From Fomitopsis serialis (Eukaryota; Basidiomycota; Agaricomycetes; Polyporales; Fomitopsidaceae), in assembly GCF_022376445.1 (NCBI RefSeq), contig NW_025954980.1, positions 62,001-126,000 of the forward strand: a stretch of DNA of 64,000 bases. Direction: 5' to 3'. Of the stretch, positions 34,927 to 44,017 are shown piece by piece. Both the position numbers and the translations under genes were made by a program. The stretch's first letter is position 1. Every line of letters begins with the position of its first letter. The notes beneath the pieces were generated by a model that was not told the origin of the DNA, did no database searches, and saw only the letters and a program-made list of their open reading frames with translations.

Positions 34927-36435
34927 TCAGGCATGTGCATGAGTAGCGTAATACGTCGACGCAGGCCGGGCAGGCATCTCCGCTGCGGCATACAAGCTTT
35001 CCACCCACTGCATCTGCTTGATGGGCTCGTCGGGGGCCGACCACGTCTGCGGGGTACGCCCGCGCACCTTGTCCACGAAAGCCTCAAGCTGGTATCGATA
35101 CCTACGATAGCTCATCAGCTGTATCTGCGGCGTAACTCACGCATGCACTCACGTCGACCACCACTCCTTTCCGGGTCCCTCCTTGAATTGATAGACCTTC
35201 TCGATACGTGCCTTCTTGCCGATCGGCTTGACGGTGATGCTATGATACACCGTGGGTAGCGCAAAGTTGAAGTAGTCGATCGTGCCGCCCTCGAGCTCGA
35301 TGTAGACACTACCTTTGACCATGCGTGGCAGCAGGTGGAATGGGCCCCATCCGGGCATGCCGAAGTCGAAAAACACGTCCGCCTCCACGGAGGATTGCAG
35401 GACTAGGTGTGCGCTCATGGCGCGATCGATCCGTGCTGGATCACGCTCGTGTCCAATGGCGCTCGCGCTCTCCACCTTCGCAAGGTCGCTGGAGGAGAAG
35501 TACCGGACCGCAGAGAGAGGGTAGACTGCAGAAGCTGTTGAGCATTCGAGAATGGTCGACTATGCATATCACCGACCTCCCATGTCCATGGTAACACCGC
35601 CACCCAAGTCATACTCGAAACGCACATCATCCTCAAGGAACACTATCCCGTGCGGAATTTTGGGGAGCGCGAAATCGGCTTTGATGCTCTTGAGTTTGCC
35701 GAGTTCCCCACTATCAATCAGTTCTTTCACGCGCTGGGAAGCTGGATGGAAACTAAAAATAGAACTGTTAGCTCGATTGTAGCTTAGACAGCGGAGTCGC
35801 CCTTACGTCCAGTGAATAGCCTCGAGCAGCACGAGCCCTTTCTGCGTTGCGAGATCGATCATTTGCTGGGCCTCCGCACTTGTGTCTGCGATGGGTTTCT
35901 CTACGAGAACATGTTTCCCCGCATTGAGAGCTTTCACAGTCCACTCATAATGAAGGCTGTTCGGCAACTGTCAAAGTCGATGAATCCCCAGATCGTCACG
36001 TCAGAGATAGGAACATACCGGGTTGTATATTGCATCGACGTTTAGATCATCCAATAGCTCTAATAACCCAGTTCTAAAGGCGCAAGGCAGAACTGGGCTC
36101 ATGAGCACTCACGTTGGTAACATTCGGTTCCGTAGTACACTGTTGGGATATTGTGTTTCTTGGCATATGCACTAGCCTTCACCTGGTCCCTAGATGCCAC
36201 GGCAGTGACAATTACGTCGGCATGGCTAGCTGCTGGAACTATGAGAGCAGCTGGTGCAATTCTAGCCGCACCCAGTATCCCGAATCGCAACGCGTTTGGT
36301 TGTTTCGCGGGCACTTCCGGCGGGTTGTTAAGCTACACGAACCATTGATCGACACTGTGAGCAAACCACGATTGAGATGCCAATTGGTCGACATACCTTG
36401 CGCAAACGACTCAGCAGGCTCACAATTCCAGCCAT
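34927..36435 (-). CDS. Gfo/Idh/MocA oxidoreductase (dihydrodiol / D-xylose dehydrogenase-like)
   Basis: NAD(P)-dependent dehydrogenase, about 390 residues in several exons, no frameshift. MAGIVSLLSRLRK joins LNNPPEVPAKQPNALRFGIL, with a Rossmann GILGAARIAPAAL. Then come VYYGTECYQ with LLDDLNVDAIYNP and LPNSLHYEWTVKALNAGKHV, with the family LVEKPIADT (the catalytic Lys of EKP). Further on are LLEAIHWT, VRFEYDLGGGVTMDMG, PGWGPFHLLPRMVKGSVYIE and the C-terminal YRYQLEAFVDKVRGRTPQTW. The nearest named types are dimeric dihydrodiol dehydrogenase and NADP-D-xylose dehydrogenase. Which sugar or diol it uses cannot be told. Last gene of the minus-strand block and a plausible partner of the P450s and hydrolases. 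Confidence 0.88.
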
Positions 36436-36563
36436 GATGTCGACGCCGACGAGGAGCAGCTATGCAGGTGCATGACGGGTTGATCATGAGCGGTGTTTCT
36501 GGCTTTTATGGGCGCTGAGCGGACGGAAGTGTCTTAGTTTCCATATAGGTAATATGTAAGCCT

Positions 36564-36776
36564 GCTCGGTAACGAGTTAAATATCGAATTGGTTTCTTGC
36601 CCTTTTCTGGTAACGAATTGTGATTTCCGGCGCTCGGGGAGAATTTGCTGCCGTATATGGGCAAGAAATCGCGGTAACTCACTAAATGGAATCCCCTCCT
36701 CCTCCTCCACCTCGAACTCGTTACCGAACAGGCCGGAAATTGTGGTAACTCGCCTCGAACTCGTACCGAACCGCTA
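36564..36776. repeat. nested inverted repeats, MITE-like
   Basis: See the intergenic entry. The arms are short (10-15 bp) but at least three module pairs are arranged symmetrically, more than expected by chance. No target-site duplication could be fixed. Confidence 0.45.
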
Positions 36777-37320
36777 CGTACTTGAGCGCTCGCCGCACAA
36801 ATGCCGAACAGAAATCCGTAGCAGCGATTCCAGTACTAATCTTCCGAGTTGAACGTTGAACGGCTGACTCTTTCATATTATCATTGCAGCACCGTATTGG
36901 AGCATGGCTCCGTACTGGTCAGTAATTCTCTGGACTTGATCCTCGCTCAGCCGGAAGTGATCTGTCAAGTCGGCTCAAGTACCTTAGCGGTGTGCAAACC
37001 TCCATCGGTACGATATACAAGACAATTAGTCATCGCTACGGAAGTACAATACCTTCAGCTGTCTTGCTTGGCAGTGAATCGGGCTTCTTACTACAAGTCT
37101 CGTATCTTTCGTCGTAAGTCTTTCTCGTAGTCCTTTCCAAATTGGGCGCTTGCACATGCCGTTCTGATTCTGACCACGTACGGCAACGCGGGTATGCACA
37201 AGCAGGCGGCTTGAAGACTACATGGACGCGGAAATCATACAGGGGTTTCTGGATACGGATATGGGTGCACGGATGCTGGGCATCCGTTCATCCATGTCCG
37301 TCAGCCAGGGATGCAAAAGA

Positions 37321-37328
37321 TATAAAAG
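37321..37328 (+). promoter_or_regulatory. TATA box of the RhoGAP gene
   Basis: TATAAAAG, 70-77 bp upstream of the ATG at 37398. Strong match and normal spacing. Confidence 0.55.
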
Positions 37329-37397
37329 GCGTTGGCTGGCCTGTTGTTGAACCATCTCTAGCGAACCGCTCCGTACACATTTGCTGCACTGTACGCC

Positions 37398-39782
37398 ATG
37401 TCATCGTCTCTCCGCTCAAGTTCTCTTACCCCGGAGTCTGCCACCACGCCTCGAGCTGCTTCTGGCAAGCCTCGCTCGGCGTCGCTACCACCGGCGCGAC
37501 TTCAAGAGCCCTCCCCGCTGCGCGGGATCCTCCGAGGCTCTACCTCGGACGCCAATCGCAGTACCGCCTCGCCGATTCGAGGAATTCTGAAGAAATCGTC
37601 GTTGCAAACTCAGAACTCTTCTCCTGCACCATCGTCGCTTGGTAAGGATCGGACCAAGCACCATGATGTGGTATCACAACGCGCCATCACCGAGCAACCT
37701 CGCCCTCAATCTGCATCACACCCGACAACCCACTCGCGCGCCCCAGATTCTGTGGTCAGGCCACGCCGTTCGTCGCTTGCGAACTCGGAGGAGGACCACG
37801 TCTTCCGAGCGTGCGACCAACCACCGACCTTCCCCAAACACCACAACAACGTACCAGGTCCAGCACTTTCTCGTCCGAGCCCAGCAGCGGTTGTGATGAT
37901 TCCTCAGCTCGCTCCGGAACCGACGGCGGGCGCGCCCAGCGACCGCGCGCTAACTCCACGTCCGTGCGGAAACCAGCGCTGTCCTCGCAATCCCAGGCTC
38001 CTTCGCCGGGGAAGCGGGACGCTGTCGAGACATCCAAGCCTAGCGGAAGGAAGAGCAGCTCCATTCCCCGGCTTCCCTTCCAGATCGCCGACTATAAGGA
38101 TGTTATGCACGACCTCGGCCACCTGCTGCATGGACGTCACGAGAGGCTGGCGGAGTTTCTCGACCTCGAAGTGTTCTACGAGCAGAAAGAATCCGAGCGC
38201 GAGGCACGAGAGCACTATTTGCGGCACAAGGATGATCCTCCTGAGGAGGAGAACCCTGAAAGAAAGCCTCCGAGTAGGTTTCCATGCCGATAATTGAGAT
38301 AATCTCGTTCTGACCCTCTCTAGGAATCTACTACATGACCGTTCTCGAAATGATGGAGGTCTCGTCTACCACGATCGTCTTTAACGGTTACCAACACGAT
38401 CTCCCTGCTGCCCTCTACGAATGTGTCGAGGAGCTTCACAGAACAGGTGAGGCAACTAATCCCGTGCACCAAGAGCTGTCTCTCACCCTCCCGCAGGTAT
38501 CTATGACGACGAACTCTTCGGCGGCGAGCCTATCAAGCATAACATCGACAAGATGCGGCGCATTTTCGACCATGGCTACAAGCGCCCGGCAGGCGTGCGC
38601 ATCGGCCCTCTAGCGAAATTCAGGACATCCGACATCTGCGGGCTGTTCGAGACAATTCTGGAGCATCTCCCAGAGCCGCTCATTCCCCGGGACCTCAACT
38701 ACGGGCTCTGGAAGTGGTGCGTCAACCCGGTGCTCAAGCGCGAGTGGGACATTATATTCCCTCCGGTCATCAAGCGGTCACGAAAGACGCTCCGCGGCAT
38801 CGTCCCGGAGATGGAGCACCAGATCATCGAGTCCCCGGACCTCACTCCCGAGGAACGGCGCGCCATCCGCGAAGAGTTCGACGCACCCATGGTCGAGATC
38901 GCGCAGAACGTCCTCCGCCTCCTGTCGGTCGAACACCTCTCGCTCCTCGTGTACCTCTTCGACTTCTTCAAGCAGGTGATAGCCCATCCCGGCAATTCCA
39001 TCAGCACAGAAATCATCGGCGAGAAGTTCGGCTTCTACCTACTGGGCGGGACGAGCTACGCAGGCGGGCGCACGCTCACGGTGTGGTTGCTCGACCGCTG
39101 GGAGAGGATATCGAAGGGGCTGCTGGATATTACCCCGCCCGGCACGCGCCGCTTCGTCGAGAAGAAGCCAGATCTCGCACGCCGCCGCGCGGAGGAGGCG
39201 CACCGCCGCAAGTTCGCGCCCTCACCTCACCAGCCGTACCAAGAGGGACTTGATGCGCACTCCGACGAGGGCGAGGGCTCGTCAGCCGCGTTTAGTGACT
39301 CTGCGAGCACCTTTGTGAACAGCTCGAATGACGGGCTGGATGATGGGCAGTCGGCATCGGTCCTTGGCTATTACCTCGACGACTCGGAGGATGCTTCCAT
39401 CGATGAGCACCCTCGCCGTCGGAACCCTCACCACAACAACCCTCGGCGTGGCGTTGACGAGGGCGCGCGCGCTCCGATGCCTAAGCCGCGCTCCCAATAC
39501 AAGAACTATGATCAGAATGACGCTCGTCGGTCTCGCCGTTACGGTGATGGAGGTCAGTAATCGCGCATGTCATCTTGCCAGGACAGTGTTGACGGCATGT
39601 ATTGCATAGATAATGCATTCGACGTATCAGAAGCCGCCCGGCGCATCGCCGAGTTCGAACGGGAGATTCAACAGAGCAGGTCGTTTCGGCGACTTCTGCC
39701 GCGCAGGGACCAGAAGCCATCGCGCAGGCGTGAGGCCATGACGCCCGATGAGGACGGTGACGATTATAGTCATTATTTCTAG
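37398..39782 (+). CDS. RhoGAP-domain protein, possible frameshift in the N-terminal region
   Basis: Rho-family GTPase-activating protein: it speeds GTP hydrolysis on Rho/Cdc42-type switches at the cortex. The disordered Ser/Pro-rich N-terminus (MSSSLRSSSLTPESATTPRA on) is followed by a helix (YKDVMHDLGHLLHGRHERLA). The GAP core begins GIYDDELFGGEPIKHNIDKM and continues with DICGLFETILEHLPEPLIP and LSVEHLSLLVYLFDFFKQV. The tail (WLLDRWERISKGLLD) is acidic and basic. Introns near 38273-38323, 38445-38496 and 39553-39630 splice in phase, and the last exon ends DYSHYF. The reading frame changes near 37808 (after NSEEDHVF). A missing base is simplest, but an unrecognised intron in the low-complexity region is possible. 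The canonical Arg-finger is not obvious in GEPIKHN (no GxxR...), so GAP activity is unsure. Confidence 0.82.
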
Positions 39783-40138
39783 TCTTTGTGTTGTCGTATC
39801 GGACTGTACTGTAGCACAGACGGCATACGGGACTCTGCTGTGACCATAGGAATAATGAACGAAACATACTTTTCCGAATGTACTGTAAAGCAGGATAAAT
39901 TCCAATGAGACACAGCTGGTTTAATGTTCGTCGAATCACGTTCATTGGAATGTACATACAGTTGTGAATGTTAAGGATTTGTGTGGTCACAACATCCATG
40001 ACAAGCGGAAGTCCAATGCATCAAATGTTATCAGAGACATCCACAAACCGATCCCATTGACAGCCAAATCATAATGTATGTACTACGTTACACTTTGCAG
40101 ACGACACGGCGTAGAAACGCGCTCTACCGACGACGGGC
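39783..40138. other. intergenic, convergent gene ends
   Basis: Between the RhoGAP stop and the repeat-protein stop. No gene or repeat seen. Confidence 0.4.
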
Positions 40139-40905
40139 TCAATCCAGGTCAAGCGAGTCGTAGAAGAATTCGCGGTCAAGAAGTTCTCTTGGAGTACTAC
40201 CAGTGCCCTTCGGGCGGGAGCCGGTTCCGCGTCCCCCTGGGCGCACGCCAGGAGCATAGTGCACCTTCCCATCCGTTCCGATATACGCGCGCTCCTGCAG
40301 CTCCCTGGGCCGGCTGCCAGTGCCCTTCGGCCTTGAACCAGTCCCACGTCCGCCGCCTCGCACTCCCGGCGCATAGTGAACCTTCCCGTCGCTACCGAGG
40401 TAGGCACGGGAGAACAGCTCCTCGACGCCGTCAAGATCCCTGGGCCTCGCCCCATATCCCTTCGGCGGGCGGGCACCGGCTCCGTGGCCGCCGCCAAGGG
40501 TACCAGGTGCGTGGTGCACCTTACCATCCGCGCCGATGTAGGCGCGAGAGAACAGCTCCTCTGTCTCAAGCTCCCTGGTCTTCTTTTCCGACGAGCTGGG
40601 CTTGGGACCATGGTGAGGTCGAGGCTGATTCGTGCTAGGCGTAGAGCCGTCTCCTGCGCCTTTGCGGCGGGAGCCAGTACCGCGGTGGCCATTCCGGACG
40701 CCGGGGGCCCAGCGTACCTTCCCGTCGTTGTCGAGGTAGGCACGGGAGTATAGCTCTTCGCTGACCTCACGGCCGTAGAGCTCCCTGGGCCGGCTGCCAA
40801 GGCCCTTCGGCCTAGAACCAGTCCCATGTCCGCCGCCGCGAACGCCCGGCGCATAGTGCACCTTCCCGTCCGATCCAAGGTAGGCACGGGAGAGTAGTTC
40901 GACGT
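40139..40905 (-). repeat. five tandem coding repeats (~125-195 bp units)
   Basis: Unit starts near 40900, 40755, 40560, 40425 and 40300. The second unit carries an extra Pro/Ser/Asn-rich insertion (STPSTNQPRPHHGPKPSSS) and the last is shorter. The aromatic core is better conserved than the linkers, pointing to selection on the core. Confidence 0.85.
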
Positions 40906-41060
40906 CTACGTCGCGCGCGTCGCTGCGGACAGCGCAGAAACATTAGTTCCAGGCAAGTCAAGACAACCATGGATGAAACTTACACCTCGGCGAATGACGC
41001 GAGTGCGGGGGCTGCGGAGGCCGTGGCCAGAGTCAAAGCGAGGACAGTGCTGAAGCGCAT
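40139..41060 (-). CDS. secreted tandem-repeat protein, RiPP-precursor-like
   Basis: Two exons (40984-41060, 40139-40922) join in phase to 286 residues. The signal peptide is MRFSTVLALTLATASAAPALA, followed by a short acidic leader (SFAEVDARDVDVELL). Five imperfect repeats follow, starting near 40900, 40755, 40560, 40425 and 40300. Each repeat has an acidic-aromatic lead (EELFSR), a Tyr-containing core (consensus SRAYLGSDGKVHYAPGVR) and a Gly/Arg/Lys spacer (GTGSRPKGTGSRPREL). The C-terminus is LLDREFFYDSLDLD. Signal peptide plus repeated Tyr-containing cores is the design of dikaritin-type RiPP precursors and of Kex2-processed repetitive proteins. However, the spacers mostly lack KR/RR sites (only RRK in repeat 2 and a KK after it). 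The alternative is a structural wall or matrix repeat protein. I know no named family. Intact frame. Confidence 0.85.
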
Positions 41061-41576
41061 GGCTGGAAGTTGTCGTTGGTGATGAAGAGAAGGTACGTAG
41101 TACGGTCGTCAGATATCGAGGGTGAGAGATGGAAGTGGAGGTCGTAAAGAAATCAAGCAAGGCTGACGATCACAACGTAGATCAGCATGCCTGCCTGTTC
41201 ACGAGTGAAATAACGACAACTCACCAACCGGTGCCGCTGCTTTCGTGTGCTCAGAAAAGAAAAGGCGGGGAGAGCTGGGGAGACTATGCGGACAGTGAGC
41301 ATCTTTATACAAACCACGGCGGTCAGGAGACGCTGGACTTACCGGCAAGGGTGACACTGACAGGGCCTGACAGGGCCCATCTGTGGCGGGACGTCAGCGA
41401 CGTACGCTGTCAATGTCATGGTCGTAACCTTGGCAAATCCGCATACTGTAATCGTATGTAAGAATCCTGGAAACCTCATTAATCAGCGACATCACACCGT
41501 CTCGTACTGACAGGCCGTGCACAAGCTGTGCGTCTTTCGCTACTTATGGTATTATACTTTACCACACACCCATGCT
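41061..41576. other. promoter region of the repeat protein and LINE left flank
   Basis: TATAAAG on the minus strand near 41303-41309 is a possible TATA box, with a leader of about 240 nt. No gene seen. The LINE insertion lies about 530 bp upstream of the repeat-protein ATG, so it may have separated distal promoter elements. Confidence 0.4.
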
Positions 41577-41589
41577 AAACCACAAAGTT
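41577..41589 (+). repeat. LINE target-site duplication, left copy
   Basis: aaaccacaaagtt, identical to 52582-52594 just after the poly(A). It marks the exact 5' junction of the element. Confidence 0.93.
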
Positions 41590-42393
41590 CCCCCGGGAGG
41601 GCTCGTCGTCGTCAAAGACAGCGAGTCCTGCGCAGACCTTCTCGTGGTCCGGGGGGTTAGTAGTCCTTCTGGACGAAGCTAACTTGCGCTGAAAAATGTC
41701 CAGGGCATTACTGCCCCGAGACAGGCGAGACCGACCGAAAGGCGGTCCGCCATGGGTCACCCCATTCCCCTCACGGGGACCTCGAGAACCATCCCACAGG
41801 AGGATTCTACGAGTAGTCGCAAGACAGACGGCGCAAGCTGTACGTAGGAACCCTACAGACTGCAGACACTCGATGTGCACCATAACTCGGCGAACCCAGT
41901 GCCCATCCCTCAGCGGGCGCCAAAAACCCCATAAGACGCTAGCCACGAGCGCCCAATGGCGAGCACGACACAGACAAAGGAATCTAAGGTTTGAAGCCAC
42001 CGGCTACAACTGTACAGCTCGACACACAGTAGCACGCAGTAGATAACCCGTGACACAGGAAACATCAAAAGAAAACCAAATACATAACGTGACGACCAGA
42101 CCGGGCGCGCCACCGCCACGTGACCTCACATGAACACGAAACGCCAGCGCGCAAGAATAGTCCTTCGCCGCAGGCCATATGTCGAAGAGCCATGAATCTC
42201 CCATAACTTGACAATAAAATTCAGGCCGCCACCTGAACATAAACGCCCTTCAGACATGAAATAGACCAGTGATAAGCGCCTGAAAGAAACGTAAGATGCA
42301 GGAAGAGACGCTCACAGCACGTTAATAGACCGGTCAACCTGGGACGACAGCAAAAGCACCCTGCAACAACGCCCCAGCCCCCAGCGACGAACC
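41590..42393 (+). other. LINE 5' leader
   Basis: Begins cccccgggagg directly after the TSD. No plausible ORF on the sense strand. A leader this long probably holds the internal promoter that LINEs need. Confidence 0.6.
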
Positions 42394-43017
42394 ATGCCAG
42401 AAAGCCACCCTGGCAAGGGAGGAAAGTCGAAGACCAGGCGCAAACAGACAACGAAAGCGGCGCCCCCAATTCCCCTTCCTCGCCTTCACCTACCAAGTCA
42501 AGCAGATACGATCACCGACGTTAACGTTCTCCCCATACCCACCATGGAAGAGAGAGTTGGGCTGACCTGGATCATCGACACCCGCCCAAAACGCCAGCTA
42601 GGCACCTCTGCCCTAATCCGGCTGCATACCAACACCCAGGGATCGGGCACAGGACGACTGGCCCAAATAGTAACCCTGAGAAAGCACTGGGCGACCTTTT
42701 CCATAATAGGAAGCCAGACCACGTGCAACCTCCGCGTCCCGATCCCATGGGCCCAGCTTGATGCACTCCAGAGCCACGCACACACGACACACTACACATC
42801 CCTCCCCGCACTACCACGCCCCCACCACAGCTTCCTACACCTCCCACCCTTCCTCAGCGACTCTGAAAACCCGTACGAATTCGAAGTCTGGGACGACGGA
42901 GAGGAGGAGAGCGCCCAACTTAGCCTCACGCGCATCACCAACGCACTAAGGCACACCAGAAACCGCGCCCGGAAATCCGCCGCCGCCACTGAACCGAGCA
43001 ACGGCGTAACGGCGTAA
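42394..43017 (+). CDS. LINE accessory ORF upstream of ORF1 (unknown)
   Basis: 207 codons from ATG (MPESHPGKGGKSKTRRKQTT) to TAA, sense to the element. Basic start, then WIIDTRPKRQLGTSALIRLH, WATFSIIGSQTTCNLRVP, a Pro/His-rich stretch and an acidic segment (YEFEVWDDGEEESAQ) followed by a basic helix. No recognised domain. It is open over 0.6 kb in GC-rich DNA where antisense frames are also open, so coding status is unproven. If real, it is an extra protein not found in standard two-ORF LINEs. Confidence 0.45.
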   Translation: MPESHPGKGGKSKTRRKQTTKAAPPIPLPRLHLPSQADTITDVNVLPIPTMEERVGLTWIIDTRPKRQLGTSALIRLHTNTQGSGTGRLAQIVTLRKHWATFSIIGSQTTCNLRVPIPWAQLDALQSHAHTTHYTSLPALPRPHHSFLHLPPFLSDSENPYEFEVWDDGEEESAQLSLTRITNALRHTRNRARKSAAATEPSNGVTA

Positions 43018-44017
43018 CAAGCAACGAGAACACGAGGAGACAAACTGAACACCGTGATGCCCGGCAGGAGGAGGATAGATGAACGGCTCGAACGGTGACA
43101 ACGGCGACCACCAGCCGCGATTTAGACAGTTGACCTAGCACGGTAGACATCAATCCCCACTCCCAACCCAATAGCCACACCACACCACTCCTCATCCCTG
43201 ACCGCTACCCGAGAGACCGAATAGAGCGCAGGAGAAATACGCCACGGCATCAGCATCGAGAGGGCAGTGCTAGAGACGAAATACATGCGAGTACGTTATG
43301 CCTCGATATATGGATCCTTATGCCAAAACCGCCCCTAGAAACACGCAGCAAGCTGCCCAACGCGCTCCGCAGCTGACAGCGCGACGCGTAAAGAAGCACA
43401 CCCGCACACAGACGCCGGAAGCTAAGCCGAAACGGCCGTACCAACACCCAAACTAAGAGTCGCGACTACCGAAACGGCCCCCTGGGTCGCACGACAAACC
43501 GCTGGTCGCGCCATCACTGGCGGCCCAACAAGGCCCGATGCCAACCTGACTGGCAGCCATCCAGGGACGCCCGCTTCAATGCCGGAACGGCCGTACTCGA
43601 GACGCCGGGGAGAGTCAACGAGCAAGCAAGCATCCTAAGGGCGAACGAATGGACCCCATCTCGCATACACCCAACCCCTCAAAAGTGGACAAACCACCAG
43701 CACTACGAGGTAGCAGAGTCCACGGCCATCAAACGCGACAGTGCCAGAGGAGGACTACGAGCGAGGGCAAACCGGCCCCGAAAACACCAAGTCCTAGTCT
43801 ACCCTGAGCCCCACGTCTGTACGTACCAGACCCGATGAAATAACGATAAAATAACTCAACGGCACCAACAGAGCGCCTCGCACCTCACATAAAAACGCGA
43901 CTTCCATCACCTGAACCCCCATCCCTTGCGAAAACAAGCCTCGTCGCACTCCCACCTCGAGAATCCAACCTAAAACCAACCTCTGACACTCCCGTCGATA
44001 CGCCGCCTCTCACCGCC
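43018..44017 (+). other. LINE internal spacer
   Basis: About 1 kb without a sense ORF of note. Antisense frames here are compositional shadows. Confidence 0.5.

Larger units (their letters stand above)
36436..37397. other. intergenic with a short inverted-repeat cluster
   Basis: 36564-36776 carries repeated modules in opposite orientations: cggtaacgagtt against aactcgttaccg; tttcttgccc against gggcaagaaa; and gatttccgg against ccggaaat. This fits a decayed MITE with nested copies. A CTC-rich run lies at about 36693-36708. The right end holds the RhoGAP promoter. Confidence 0.5.

Noticed and set aside
38714..39253. Alternate-frame ORF within RhoGAP
   Set aside because: Shadow of the GAP-domain exon; low-complexity Arg/Pro composition.
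40139..41060. Classical Kex2-processed precursor call
   Set aside because: Only one or two dibasic sites occur and not between every repeat, so I keep only 'RiPP-precursor-like'.
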